A stretch of 64,000 nt of DNA from Paenibacillus elgii NBRC 100335 (lineage in GTDB: Bacteria > Bacillota > Bacilli > Paenibacillales > NBRC-103111). The position numbers and the translations under genes are program-made. Below the pieces are notes generated by a model. The model was not told the origin of the DNA. It searched no databases and saw nothing but the letters and a program-made list of their open reading frames with translations. Positions 16,417 through 25,051 of the stretch are shown piece by piece; the first letter of the stretch is position 1; every line of letters begins with the position of its first letter. The stretch covers positions 118,793 to 182,792 of the forward strand of contig NZ_BIMB01000009.1 in the NCBI RefSeq assembly GCF_004000865.1, read 5' to 3'.

Positions 16417-17790
16417 TTAGTACAGCTTCGTGTCCTGATTGTACGCTTCCAGGTTCTCTTTCACCCGCTGCAGGAAGCGTCCGCAGATGACCCCGTCCAA
16501 AATGCGGTGGTCCAAAGATAAGCACAGGTTGACCATCGAACGGACGGCAATCATGTCCTGAATGACGACCGGCTTTTTCACGATCGATTCGAAGGTCAAA
16601 ATGGCGGCTTGCGGGTAGTTGATGATCGGATACGACAAAATCGATCCGAACGAGCCCGTATTGTTCACGGTAAACGTCCCGCCTTGCATATCGCTGAGCG
16701 TCAGCTTGCCGGCTCTTGCTTTCCGGGTTAAAGAATCGATCTCCCGGGCGAGGCCGGCAATATTCATTTGGTCGGCCTTCTGGATGACCGGAGTGACGAC
16801 GAAGTCCTCGGTACCCACAGCCAGCGCAAGGTTGATGTCCCGCTTGACGATAATTTTGTCAACCGCCCAGACCGAGTTCATGATCGGATAATCCTTGATC
16901 GCGCCGACGACCGCTTTGAGCAGGAAGGCCAGATATGTAATGTTGATCCCTTCCTGTTTCATGAATTCGCCCTTCACCTTGTTCCGCAGCAGCACAAGGT
17001 TTGTCACGTCCACCTCGATCATCGTCCAGGCATGCGGAATTTCCGTTACGCTCTGACGCATACGGCTGGCAATCGTGTTGCGAATCGGCGTCACGTCGAT
17101 CAAATACTCGCCCCGGCCATCAAGCGACTGACCTTCCACTTCGATTTTCGGCAGCGGCGGGTTTTCCGACAAATGGATGCCGGTCGAACGAACCGGTCCC
17201 TTCGGCGGCACCGGAAGGAATACGCCGGCGGTCGCTGCTTCCGCAGCGGCTTCCGCATTGACGGCGGCCACCGGTTTTCCCTCTTCGACCGCTGCGGTCT
17301 TACCGCTCGCGACGTAAGCTTCCACGTCTTTGCGCGTAATGCGGCCGCCGAGGCCCGTTCCCTTCACTTCCGACAGCGCGATCCCGTGTTCTGCGGCAAG
17401 CTTGAGTACCGCAGGCGAATAACGGCCACTCATGCCCGCTTCACCGCCAGCAGCAGCTTGAGCTTCACGACGGGCTTGTCCGCCTTGAGCGCGCTGCGGC
17501 TGAGCAACGGCTTCCGCTGCGCCGCCTGCCTGATTCGGCTCCTCGATCAAACAAATATCTTCTCCGACCGCAGCCGTATATCCTTCTTCCGCCAGCAACT
17601 TAACGAGCCGGCCTTCGATCGGTGACGGCATCTCTACCGTCACCTTGTCAGTGATCAGTTCGCACAGCACGTCGTACTGTTCGATATAATCGCCCGGTTG
17701 CTTAAGCCATTTACCGATCGTCGCCGATACCAAACTCTCGGCCAGATGAGGAACCTTGACGCCGGTTCCTTTCGTCGCTTGATCGTTCAT
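16417..17790 (-). CDS. bkdB: 2-oxoacid dehydrogenase E2 (branched-chain acyltransferase)
   Basis: A 457-residue dihydrolipoyl acyltransferase. The N-terminal lipoyl domain has the attachment lysine in TDKV (about K49). A flexible Ala/Gln-rich linker follows, then a peripheral subunit-binding domain (RYSPAVLKLAAEHGIALSEV, about 123-142) and the catalytic domain ending in SLDHRILDG (His about 428). It forms the core of the complex built with the E1 genes upstream and transfers acyl groups to CoA. Context (E1 alpha, E1 beta, lpd and a yqzF-like gene) favours the branched-chain complex, which makes primers for iso/anteiso fatty acids. Confidence 0.9.
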   Translation of the reverse strand: MNDQATKGTGVKVPHLAESLVSATIGKWLKQPGDYIEQYDVLCELITDKVTVEMPSPIEGRLVKLLAEEGYTAAVGEDICLIEEPNQAGGAAEAVAQPQRAQGGQARREAQAAAGGEAGMSGRYSPAVLKLAAEHGIALSEVKGTGLGGRITRKDVEAYVASGKTAAVEEGKPVAAVNAEAAAEAATAGVFLPVPPKGPVRSTGIHLSENPPLPKIEVEGQSLDGRGEYLIDVTPIRNTIASRMRQSVTEIPHAWTMIEVDVTNLVLLRNKVKGEFMKQEGINITYLAFLLKAVVGAIKDYPIMNSVWAVDKIIVKRDINLALAVGTEDFVVTPVIQKADQMNIAGLAREIDSLTRKARAGKLTLSDMQGGTFTVNNTGSFGSILSYPIINYPQAAILTFESIVKKPVVIQDMIAVRSMVNLCLSLDHRILDGVICGRFLQRVKENLEAYNQDTKLY

Positions 17791-17802
17791 GTAACGGTCC
17801 TC

Positions 17803-18783
17803 CTAGAACAAAGCCAGCTTCCGCATGGCTTCCATGATCTTATCCGTATTGAGAAGGAAAAACTTCTCCATCGGCGGGTTCATTCCGACGGCCGGAACGT
17901 CCGGCGTGCAGAGCCTCATAATCGGCGCGTCCAGCTCGAACAGCAGCTCTTCGGCAATGATCGCAGACACTTCCGCCCCGACGCCTCCGGTCTTGTTATC
18001 CTCGTGGATGATCAGCACTTTGCCGGTTTTGGCTGCCGCTTTGAGAATCGCTTCCGTATCCAAAGGCTGCAGCGTTCTCAGATCGAGCACATGAGCCTGA
18101 ATGCCTTCTTTGGCCAGCTCTTCCGCCGCACGCAGCGCATATTGCACGGTGATGCCGTACGTGATGACGGTGATGTCGGAGCCTTCCCGCTTCACGGCAG
18201 CTTCGCCGATCGGCACGATATAATCGTCCTCGGGCACTTCGCCCGTGACAGACAAGTAGCATTTCTTATGCTCGAAGTAAAGCACCGGGTCCGGATTGCG
18301 GATCGCGGCCTTCAATAGCCCTTTCGCATCGTACGGGTCCGATGGGGCGACAATGACAAGCCCCGGCGTGCCGAAAAAGACGGATTCCGGACATTGGGAA
18401 TGATACAGCGCGCCGCCGCCAGTCGCCCCGTACGGAGCGCGGATCACGACAGGACAGCTCCAGTCGTTGTTCGAACGGTACCGGATGCGGGCCGCCTCGC
18501 TGATGATCTGGTTCGTTGCCGGAAAAATAAAGTCCGCGTACTGCATTTCCGCCACCGGCTTCATCCCGTACATCGCGGCGCCGATCGCTACGCCTGCAAT
18601 CGCCGATTCGGCGAGCGGCGTATCCATAATCCGCTCTTCCCCGAACTGCTCCTTCAGCCCTTTTGTCGCATTCATGACGCCGCCCTTGCCGACGTCCTCG
18701 CCCAGGACGAACACGTTCTCGTCCCGCTCCAGCTCTTCCTTCATTGCTGTGCGAATCGCTTCCAAATACGTAATGACCGCCAC
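17803..18783 (-). CDS. bkdAB: Branched-chain 2-oxoacid dehydrogenase E1 beta
   Basis: A 326-residue transketolase-like subunit of the thiamine-diphosphate E1 component. It begins MAVITYLEAIRTAMKEELER and contains EDVGKGGVMNATKGL, PLAESAIAGVAIGAAMYGMK and PYGATGGGALYHSQ, typical of E1 beta. It pairs with the alpha subunit encoded immediately upstream (3 bp gap) to decarboxylate 2-oxoacids and acylate the E2 lipoyl group. Pyruvate or acetoin dehydrogenase is the main alternative. Confidence 0.9.
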   Translation of the reverse strand: MAVITYLEAIRTAMKEELERDENVFVLGEDVGKGGVMNATKGLKEQFGEERIMDTPLAESAIAGVAIGAAMYGMKPVAEMQYADFIFPATNQIISEAARIRYRSNNDWSCPVVIRAPYGATGGGALYHSQCPESVFFGTPGLVIVAPSDPYDAKGLLKAAIRNPDPVLYFEHKKCYLSVTGEVPEDDYIVPIGEAAVKREGSDITVITYGITVQYALRAAEELAKEGIQAHVLDLRTLQPLDTEAILKAAAKTGKVLIIHEDNKTGGVGAEVSAIIAEELLFELDAPIMRLCTPDVPAVGMNPPMEKFFLLNTDKIMEAMRKLALF

Positions 18784-18786
18784 GAA

Positions 18787-19797
18787 TTAGCCCTCCCTCT
18801 GTTCCGCGTACACATGCTTGAGTGTATCTTCCGGCTTCGGAAATGGCGCATCGTCCGCGTAATTCGTCGCTTCGACCAATTCCCGCTTGATAGCCGCCGC
18901 AAGCTCGGCGTCCTGCGTTTCGCTCCAGAGGCCGCAGTCGATCAGATACTGCTTGAACCGCGGCAGGCCGTCCTTCGCACGGTTCTCTTCCACTTCCTCC
19001 GGGGTGCGGTAGAGCAAATCGTTGTCGGACGTCGAATGCGGAGGGATCCGGTACATGACCGCTTCGATCAAGGTCGGTCCTTCGCCGCGCAGAGCGCGCT
19101 CGCGCGCTTCCTTCACGACGCGGTACACTTCAAGCGGATCCCGGCCGTCTACCTTAACGCCCGGGAAGCCGTATCCATGGGCGCGCTCGGCGATACTGCC
19201 GCCCACCTGCTTGCTCAGCGGGATGGAGATCGCGTACTGGTTATTTTCACACATAAAAATAACCGGAAGCTTGTGAACGCCCGCAAAGTTGCAGCCTTCG
19301 TGGAAATCCCCCTGGTTGCTCGATCCGTCGCCGAAGGTCGCGAACGCCACGAAGCTTTTGCGTTTCAGCTTGGCTGCGAGCGCAAATCCGACCGCGTGAG
19401 GCACTTGGGTCGTTACCGGAGAAGAGCCGGTCACGATATTCAGCTTTTTATGGCTGAAATGGCCCGGCATTTGACGTCCGCCGCTGTTCGGGTCCTCCGC
19501 CTTGGCGAAGACGGACAGCATCAGTTCTTTTAACGTCATGCCGACCGAAAGCACGAAGCCGTAATCCCGGTAATACGGTAAAAAGTAGTCCTCCCCGCGT
19601 GAAAGCGCGAAGGCTGCGGCGACTTGCGCCGTTTCCTGGCCGATTCCGGACACGTGAAACGCGATTTTGCCCGAACGCTGCAGCAGGAAGCACCGCTCGT
19701 CAAACATGCGGGCTTTCAGCATGTATGTATACATTTCCAGAGCCTGACCGTCCGTCAATCCTAGCTGCCGGTGTTTTGTTATTTGACCGATGGACAT
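18787..19797 (-). CDS. bkdAA: Branched-chain 2-oxoacid dehydrogenase E1 alpha
   Basis: A 336-residue E1 alpha subunit. The thiamine-diphosphate motif GDGSSNQGDFHEGCNFA lies at about residues 158-174. The phosphorylation-loop region YRIPPHSTSDNDLLYRTPEE follows, as in branched-chain alpha subunits. It is the first gene after a strong internal promoter at 19875-19903, so the E1/E2 genes can be transcribed separately from lpd. The start follows AAAGGAGGCGTCTATAAACTCC. Confidence 0.9.
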   Translation of the reverse strand: MSIGQITKHRQLGLTDGQALEMYTYMLKARMFDERCFLLQRSGKIAFHVSGIGQETAQVAAAFALSRGEDYFLPYYRDYGFVLSVGMTLKELMLSVFAKAEDPNSGGRQMPGHFSHKKLNIVTGSSPVTTQVPHAVGFALAAKLKRKSFVAFATFGDGSSNQGDFHEGCNFAGVHKLPVIFMCENNQYAISIPLSKQVGGSIAERAHGYGFPGVKVDGRDPLEVYRVVKEARERALRGEGPTLIEAVMYRIPPHSTSDNDLLYRTPEEVEENRAKDGLPRFKQYLIDCGLWSETQDAELAAAIKRELVEATNYADDAPFPKPEDTLKHVYAEQREG

Positions 19798-19874
19798 GGA
19801 GTTTATAGACGCCTCCTTTTGTTAAAGCGAGAAAATGTTTAATACCTGGTGCTAATACCAGACACTATAACTAT

Positions 19875-19903
19875 ATTATAAACCGTTTGGTTTACGAATA
19901 CAA
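19875..19903 (-). promoter_or_regulatory. Promoter of bkdAA-bkdAB-bkdB with inverted-repeat operator
   Basis: On the minus strand, TTGTAT (19898-19903), a 17-bp spacer and TATAAT (19875-19880). The spacer holds the perfect dyad TAAACCAAACGGTTTA (19879-19894), whose arms abut the -10. This looks like a TetR-family operator. A second dyad, CTGGTATTAGCACCAG, lies just downstream at the expected transcript start. Regulation by a repressor is inferred; the regulator gene is not in the window. Confidence 0.7.
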
Positions 19904-19946
19904 TTTTATTAAATAAAGAGGCGTCCTCCGGCCTTCCGGCAGCAAA

Positions 19947-21368
19947 TTACGTATTGATGGACCGCCCGTCTACAGCAAGCATCGCCTCGCCCAGCAGCTC
20001 GGAAAGGGTCGGATGCGGATGAATCGTCTGCCCGATTTCCCATGGGGTCGCATCAAGAAGCTGAGCCAACGCCGCCTCGGAAATATAATCAGTCACGTGC
20101 GGTCCGATCATATGGACGCCGAGCAAATCGTTCGTTTCTTTATCGGCTACCACTTTGATAAATCCGTCGGTCTCCCCGAGCACGATCGCTTTCCCCAGCG
20201 CCCGGAAATGAACCTTGGACACCTTGACGTCGCGTCCCTGTTCCTTGGCTTCCCGCTCTGTCCAGCCGATGCTTGCCGTCTCCGGACGGGAATAGACGCA
20301 CCGCGGCACCCGATGCGGCTCTACCTTGTGCGGCTGCTGGTCCCAGGCATGCTCGGCCGCAGTCAACCCTTCATGGGCGGCCGCGTGCGCAAGCTGAAGA
20401 CCGCCGATGCAGTCCCCGACCGCATAAATGTGCAGCTCAGCCGTCTGCATCGAATCGTTGACGCGGATGAAGCCGCCTTCGACCTTGACATCGGTATTTT
20501 CCAAGCCGATGCCTTCGACGTTGGCTTGACGCCCTACGCACACGAGCGCGATTTCGGCCGATAGCTCGGCTTGTTCCTCGCGATGCTCCACATTTAGCGT
20601 CACGCCGCCCTCATGCTTGCGGATGGATTCCGTGATCACTTTAGTGCCTGTACGGACGCTAACCCCACGTTTTTTCAGCAGCCGCTCCAGCTCGCGCGAT
20701 ACGTCTTCATCCTCGCTTGGAAGCAGTCTGGGCGCAAATTCCACGACGGTCACCTGCACGCCAAAATCGCTGAGCAGCGAAGCCCATTCGACGCCGATAA
20801 CGCCGCCGCCAATAATGACCGCCGAAGCCGGCAGCTTCTCCAGACGCAGCGCCTCGTCGCTGTTCAGGATCGTTACGCCGTCGGTTTCCAGGCCTGGCAG
20901 GCTTCTCGGACGGGAGCCCGTCGCGATAACCACCTTCTCCGGCACCAGCGTCAAGATATCGTCCTCGCCTTGCTCGACGGATACCGTACCGCTTCGCGGC
21001 GAAAAGATGGAAGGACCGATTAATCTGCCCTTCCCCTGGAATACGGTAATTTTATGTTTTTTCATCAAAAATTGCAGCCCGCTGTATAGTTGCTCGACCA
21101 CCGCGTCTTTGCGGCTTGCGACTTTAGAGAAATCTAGGGTGACCGCCTCGGCTCCGATGCCGAATTTGTCGCTGTCTTTCATGAGGGCGAATACTTCCGC
21201 GCTTCGCAGCAGCGCCTTGCTTGGAATGCAGCCGCGGTGCAGACAAGTTCCTCCGAGCTTATCCTGCTCAACAATGGCCACGTTTTTTCCAAGCTGAGCG
21301 GCCCGAATGGCCGCCGTATAACCGCCGATGCCTCCGCCAAGAACAACCATATCAAAAGTATGCGTCAT
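19947..21368 (-). CDS. lpd: Dihydrolipoyl dehydrogenase (E3)
   Basis: A 473-residue FAD disulfide oxidoreductase. The FAD motif is VVLGGGIGGYTAA at about 8-20, and the redox disulfide is CLHRGC (C42/C47). An NAD motif VIIGGGVIGVEWASLL follows at about 180-195, and the active-site His-Glu dyad is in HPHPTLSELLGEAM. It reoxidises the E2 lipoyl groups and passes electrons to NAD. As in Bacillus bkd clusters (lpdV), it precedes the E1/E2 genes on the same strand. The start follows CAGGAGGAATC. Confidence 0.95.
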   Translation of the reverse strand: MTHTFDMVVLGGGIGGYTAAIRAAQLGKNVAIVEQDKLGGTCLHRGCIPSKALLRSAEVFALMKDSDKFGIGAEAVTLDFSKVASRKDAVVEQLYSGLQFLMKKHKITVFQGKGRLIGPSIFSPRSGTVSVEQGEDDILTLVPEKVVIATGSRPRSLPGLETDGVTILNSDEALRLEKLPASAVIIGGGVIGVEWASLLSDFGVQVTVVEFAPRLLPSEDEDVSRELERLLKKRGVSVRTGTKVITESIRKHEGGVTLNVEHREEQAELSAEIALVCVGRQANVEGIGLENTDVKVEGGFIRVNDSMQTAELHIYAVGDCIGGLQLAHAAAHEGLTAAEHAWDQQPHKVEPHRVPRCVYSRPETASIGWTEREAKEQGRDVKVSKVHFRALGKAIVLGETDGFIKVVADKETNDLLGVHMIGPHVTDYISEAALAQLLDATPWEIGQTIHPHPTLSELLGEAMLAVDGRSINT

Positions 21369-21382
21369 CCATGATTCCTCCT

Positions 21383-21396
21383 GAATCTTAAGATTC
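21383..21396. promoter_or_regulatory. Perfect 14-bp palindrome upstream of lpd
   Basis: GAATCTTAAGATTC lies 14 bp before the lpd start codon, between it and a possible promoter. It could be an operator or a short RNA hairpin near the ribosome site. No regulator can be named. Confidence 0.4.
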
Positions 21397-21516
21397 TCTT
21401 ATTGTAACTCTATTCTGCGGCAGAAATATAGTCCAATTTGTGAAATGACATGAATTCTTGATAAATTTATGATAACGTAGAGATTGACGATTTTGAAGCA
21501 ATAGAAGGAGCCAAGC

Positions 21517-21777
21517 ATGATGGCCGTTATTTCTCGTTTCATCGCCATGCTGCTGCTGGTCGTGCCCGGACTCATGGCAACTTACGGATTTTTGGCAATG
21601 AAGGACGCCTGGTTCGCCCAATTCGATCCGGCGGTCGGCTTCCTCTGGTGGAAATTTGCGCTGGGACTAGTGCTGTTTGCCGCAGGAGTCGCTTTTATTG
21701 GGGGATGGATTTTTTTCCGTGACCGCAAACGCAATTATGTCGCGCCGCGTTTTCGCAAGAAACGCAAAAAGGGATAG
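21517..21777 (+). CDS. DUF2627 / YqzF-like membrane protein
   Basis: An 86-residue protein with two membrane segments (about 5-27 and 44-68) and a very basic tail ending RFRKKRKKG. It starts behind GAAGGAGCCAAGC. The family is of unknown function, and in Bacillus yqzF lies beside the bkd genes, as here. It is transcribed divergently from lpd and has its own terminator. Confidence 0.8.
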   Translation: MMAVISRFIAMLLLVVPGLMATYGFLAMKDAWFAQFDPAVGFLWWKFALGLVLFAAGVAFIGGWIFFRDRKRNYVAPRFRKKRKKG

Positions 21778-21806
21778 GCCAGCAATCCGCAGCCTGTCCC
21801 TTTTTT
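21771..21806 (+). terminator. Terminator of the yqzF-like gene
   Basis: GGGATAGGC pairs with GCCTGTCCC across an 11-nt loop and is followed by TTTTTT. The stem includes the TAG stop codon of the gene. Confidence 0.85.
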
Positions 21807-21814
21807 GTCGTTGT

Positions 21815-22729
21815 TCAGCCGCGTCCGCGGCCAGCTTGATCCAGCCAGCGGAGCAGCGCGTGACGTTCGATGATGACGCTCAGCGACCGCCGCCAGGTAA
21901 TCGCGTGCAAAGCGGCGAGCGCCGTCAATACGGCAGCCTGCACCGAAACCGGTGTCAGCATCACGAACCCGACGCCGAGCGCAAACCCTAGCACATTGGC
22001 TCCGGAATCGCCGAGCATAACCTTGCCTCGCAGATCCGCGCCTGCGAACATCCCCGCCCCAATCGTAAGCGGAACCAGCAAGCGCCAAACCTTCCAGCTG
22101 GCTTCCGTTCCGCTCTCCTTCCAAGAGGCAAGCCATACGAGCAAAAGCAGCGAAACAAAAAAGCCCTTCAAGGCCCGTCCGGGCCGGACGTCAAGCAGAT
22201 TCACCGCATTGGTGGCAAGCAGAATAAGAAGCAGCTTGAAGGGCAACAACCACAGCATACGGCTATCCCAGGCAAGGGTTGTCCCGGCCTCGCTTCGAAG
22301 ATGTGCCGTTTCCGACAGCAGGATAAGCATTCCGGCCACCAAGGTCGTCCCCGCTTTGACGATCCCGGTCGTTATCCTCCGCTGCCCGATCCAAATTTTC
22401 CAATGATTGCGCAGCCCTTTGACTTCCCGCTCCCCGAGCAGATCGTCCAGCAGTCCCGCAAAACAGACCATCGTGACCGCCAACACCCATCGGTCCGTAT
22501 TGGGCCAAGAGGAAGGCACTACGCACACCTCGTACAGATACCACAGCAGTAGCAGCAGCCACAGAAGCACGCCTCCGGCCGTCGGAACAAGACGTCCCCG
22601 GTAGTTCGTTTCCGAAAGCCCGTGCTCCTGCAAAAAACGAATCGTTCCCGGCAGTAAAACGGCTCCTGCAGCGATCAGCAAGCCAGACGGAACCGCCCAT
22701 TCCCACACCCAGTCGGTCACGTTCAGCAT
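21815..22729 (-). CDS. MraY/WecA-like polyprenyl-phosphate sugar-phosphate transferase
   Basis: A polytopic protein of about 304 residues of the PNPT family (glycosyltransferase 4), which transfers a sugar-phosphate from a UDP-sugar to undecaprenyl phosphate. Family motifs are GRLVPTAGGVLLWL, LLDDLLGE (the DD pair), NAVNLLDVRPGRALKG (NxxNLxD) and MLGDSGANVLGFALG. It is shorter and more divergent than MraY and is not in the mur cluster. It overlaps the GT2 gene by 7 bp if started at MLNVTDW. An upstream GTG at 22753 is possible. Confidence 0.75.
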   Translation of the reverse strand: MLNVTDWVWEWAVPSGLLIAAGAVLLPGTIRFLQEHGLSETNYRGRLVPTAGGVLLWLLLLLWYLYEVCVVPSSWPNTDRWVLAVTMVCFAGLLDDLLGEREVKGLRNHWKIWIGQRRITTGIVKAGTTLVAGMLILLSETAHLRSEAGTTLAWDSRMLWLLPFKLLLILLATNAVNLLDVRPGRALKGFFVSLLLLVWLASWKESGTEASWKVWRLLVPLTIGAGMFAGADLRGKVMLGDSGANVLGFALGVGFVMLTPVSVQAAVLTALAALHAITWRRSLSVIIERHALLRWLDQAGRGRG

Positions 22730-23421
22730 GCCGGCTTCCGCCAGCAATGCCACAAGGTAAGTCCGACCTCACAGAGCTGCTTGCCGCGATGGAGCCAGCC
22801 CTGCCAAGTCCGCCCGGTCTCCCGGTGCCGGAAAGGAACTTCCAGCTCGACGATCCGAAAGCCTAGCCTGACGGCATCGACCATCATGCCGACCTCGGCG
22901 CCGAAGCCTTGGTACTTCCTTTCGCAGCGCCGCAGTACCTCACTTCGCATCGCACGTTGCCCGGATAACGGGGCTCCCGAGTCGTAGCCGCTTAGCAGAC
23001 GGACGCCTCGTCCGGCCAAGCCTCTGACCAGCCCGAAGCCTCCCGGGATGCTTGCCGGCGGAAGCTTCGCCACGGTCAAATCCGCCTCCCCCCGCAGCAC
23101 AGGCTCAAGAAGCAGGGGGAACTTTTCGGCGGTGCTGCCGAGATCGGCATCCAGAAATACGACAATCTCCCCTGATGCCGCTTGCCAGCCCGCATACATC
23201 GCCGCTCCTTTGCCGGAATTTACGGGAAAACGCAATACGACGTCAGCCCACGCGCAAGCGACGTCTCCCGTACCGTCGCGGCTTCCGTCATCCACCACGA
23301 TGAGCTGCATATCGAATGAAAATGCCGCTGAAGCGTGCGCCTTCGAGACCGCTTCCAGCGTCGAAGCCAGCAGCCGGGACTCGTTCCACGCAGGAATAAT
23401 GACGGATATAAGAGGAGCCAT
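22723..23421 (-). CDS. Glycosyltransferase family 2
   Basis: A 232-residue GT-A-fold enzyme. It starts MAPLISVIIPAWNE, with VVDDGSRDGTGDVA at about 46-59 and the metal-binding DxD in VFLDADLGST at about 93-102. The lysine/glycine stretch NSGKGAAM and a C-terminal QRAMRSEVLRRC segment resemble polyprenyl-phosphate glucosyl/mannosyl transferases. No membrane segments follow, so it is probably peripheral. The start was chosen for GAAGGGAGAGAACGCC. It overlaps the MraY-like gene, suggesting one lipid-linked glycan pathway. Confidence 0.85.
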   Translation of the reverse strand: MAPLISVIIPAWNESRLLASTLEAVSKAHASAAFSFDMQLIVVDDGSRDGTGDVACAWADVVLRFPVNSGKGAAMYAGWQAASGEIVVFLDADLGSTAEKFPLLLEPVLRGEADLTVAKLPPASIPGGFGLVRGLAGRGVRLLSGYDSGAPLSGQRAMRSEVLRRCERKYQGFGAEVGMMVDAVRLGFRIVELEVPFRHRETGRTWQGWLHRGKQLCEVGLTLWHCWRKPAC

Positions 23422-23440
23422 TGGCGTTCTCTCCCTTCTC

Positions 23441-24511
23441 TCAATGCAAAAAACGGACAAAAGATAACCATGCTGCCCCCGAGCTTGCCGGCTTACGTCG
23501 TTTGGTTGCCGGGTATACGCGGCTAATCCCCCGTGCATCGACCAGCCTGCTCCCGATTTTCATCCGCACCAGCCATGTACTGCCCATGCCTTTGCGTCCT
23601 TTTTCCATAAAATCCTGCATATGGCTGTGCAGCCCAACGGTAACAATCTGCTCACAGCCTTGCTCGTAAGCCAGCAGGAGCGCCGCATCCTCACTCGTAC
23701 CTCCCGTCGGCAGCGAACTCGCTGTAAGCCCGAGCCTCCGAAGACGGTCCATGCCCGGAGACGCTCCGTTCCGATAGCTATGTACGATCAGCTCGGCCCC
23801 GCTGAATAAAGCAAGATCCGATACGCTGTCCATGTCCCCTATAATGATGTCGGGATTGTACCCCTCTTCGAGGATGGCATCTGCCCCTCCGTCCACACCA
23901 ATCAGCACCGGACGGGCTCTCCGTATGTAACGTTTCAGAGCGGCAAAATCTTCCCGGTACCCGCTTCCCCTCACCACCACGAGCGCATGCCTTCCGGGCA
24001 GCTCTGTCCGCAGCGAAACGGGCGGAAACGGTTCGAGCAGCTGCTCTTTTTCCTCGGCCGCGTATTTCAGTGTATTCTCGATAAACCTAGCGAGCTGCTT
24101 CGGCTCGGAGGCTTGTGCAGCCCGGTATCCGGCCAGCCAGCTTTGCCGCGTAAACCGGCGGCAAGGCACCCATGACGTCCCTATATCGATCCCGTGGTCG
24201 GTCACGGTAACGGTCCGGGAGGTCTGCAGCACCTCAAAGGCATCCGGAGACGTCTCCACAAGCGGCGTACCGGCCTCCAGAAGCTCCAAAACCGCCCGCG
24301 AGGCAATCGTCCCGGTCATCGTCCGGCCCGTGTTAACAACGGCGGACACCCGGGCCTTGAGCAGGCCGCGCACGGCAAGCTCGTCCAAATCATCGTGCGC
24401 CAGCACGGCGATTCGCCCCGGTCCCAATCGTTGAAGCAGCCGTTTAGTGCTTCGGTCGCTTTCCGTTGTGCCGGTGACGGGCAAAAGTCCCGTTTTCGAT
24501 CTCCATCTCAT
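23441..24511 (-). CDS. steA: SteA-like cytokinetic ring protein
   Basis: About 356 residues. The N-terminal part (GRIAVLAHDDLDELAVRGLL) precedes a thiamine-pyrophosphokinase-like fold with VLIGVDGGADAILEEGYNPD and IIGDMDSVSD, then GGTSEDAALLLAYEQG. This combination is that of SteA, which with SteB supports cell-wall synthesis at the division site in Corynebacterium; homologues occur in many Firmicutes. No SteB-like membrane partner is found next to it. Downstream, 19 bp away, are the GT2 and MraY-like genes. The start ATG at 24511 follows GGGGAT; a GTG at 24529 would overlap the upstream gene. Confidence 0.75.
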   Translation of the reverse strand: MRWRSKTGLLPVTGTTESDRSTKRLLQRLGPGRIAVLAHDDLDELAVRGLLKARVSAVVNTGRTMTGTIASRAVLELLEAGTPLVETSPDAFEVLQTSRTVTVTDHGIDIGTSWVPCRRFTRQSWLAGYRAAQASEPKQLARFIENTLKYAAEEKEQLLEPFPPVSLRTELPGRHALVVVRGSGYREDFAALKRYIRRARPVLIGVDGGADAILEEGYNPDIIIGDMDSVSDLALFSGAELIVHSYRNGASPGMDRLRRLGLTASSLPTGGTSEDAALLLAYEQGCEQIVTVGLHSHMQDFMEKGRKGMGSTWLVRMKIGSRLVDARGISRVYPATKRRKPASSGAAWLSFVRFLH

Positions 24512-24525
24512 AGCTTCATCCCCAA

Positions 24526-24870
24526 TCACGTCAAGGAATCCAGCGCCCGCTCCACCCTCGTTACCCCTTGAGACATCACATGTCCGCTAGCCACTGCCGA
24601 CGCCACCGCCGTCGCCTCGAGAATTTCTTGCCGGGATGCTCCCTTAGCTAACGCTTCTTGAACGTGGTACAGCGTACACACCTCGTTATTTGCAAACAAG
24701 CCGATGCCAAGGGCAATCAACTGCTTTTGCTTTTCATCCAGTGCTCCGGGGGCAAAACAAGCGGCTGTAAAATGATGGTATGCTTCCACCATCGTCGGCA
24801 TAAGCTCTTTCATGTGGCCGACACCGACCTTATAAGAGTCGACTTTTTGCAAGCTGTCCGCTTGATGCAT
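24526..24870 (-). CDS. Carboxymuconolactone decarboxylase/AhpD-fold protein
   Basis: A 114-residue all-helical AhpD-like protein. The core ALGIGLFANNEVCTLYHVQE (about 49-68) keeps the Cys and downstream His of the family, but the second Cys of the CxxC pair is absent. A peroxidase-type thiol relay is therefore doubtful. It starts MHQADSLQK behind GAAGGAGGCGCCGCG. It precedes steA with almost no gap. Confidence 0.8.
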   Translation of the reverse strand: MHQADSLQKVDSYKVGVGHMKELMPTMVEAYHHFTAACFAPGALDEKQKQLIALGIGLFANNEVCTLYHVQEALAKGASRQEILEATAVASAVASGHVMSQGVTRVERALDSLT

Positions 24871-25051
24871 CGCGGCGCCTCCTTCCGGTTTTCCTTGGTT
24901 TAGCTTCCCCTCGTTCCAAAGGCATATGCAAAAAGAACGATTTCGTGTCCAAAAAAAATCAAAAAATAACGAAACCATTTACAATATTCTACAAAAATCG
25001 ATTTTATCGTATGGTATAATTAGTTTTATCCTAGGGTAAGGAGTAGATTCA

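Noticed and set aside
15620..19533. Several long plus-strand frames opposite the M20 and bkd genes
   Set aside because: They are shadows of conserved minus-strand genes with His/Arg-rich composition. None shows an independent family signature.
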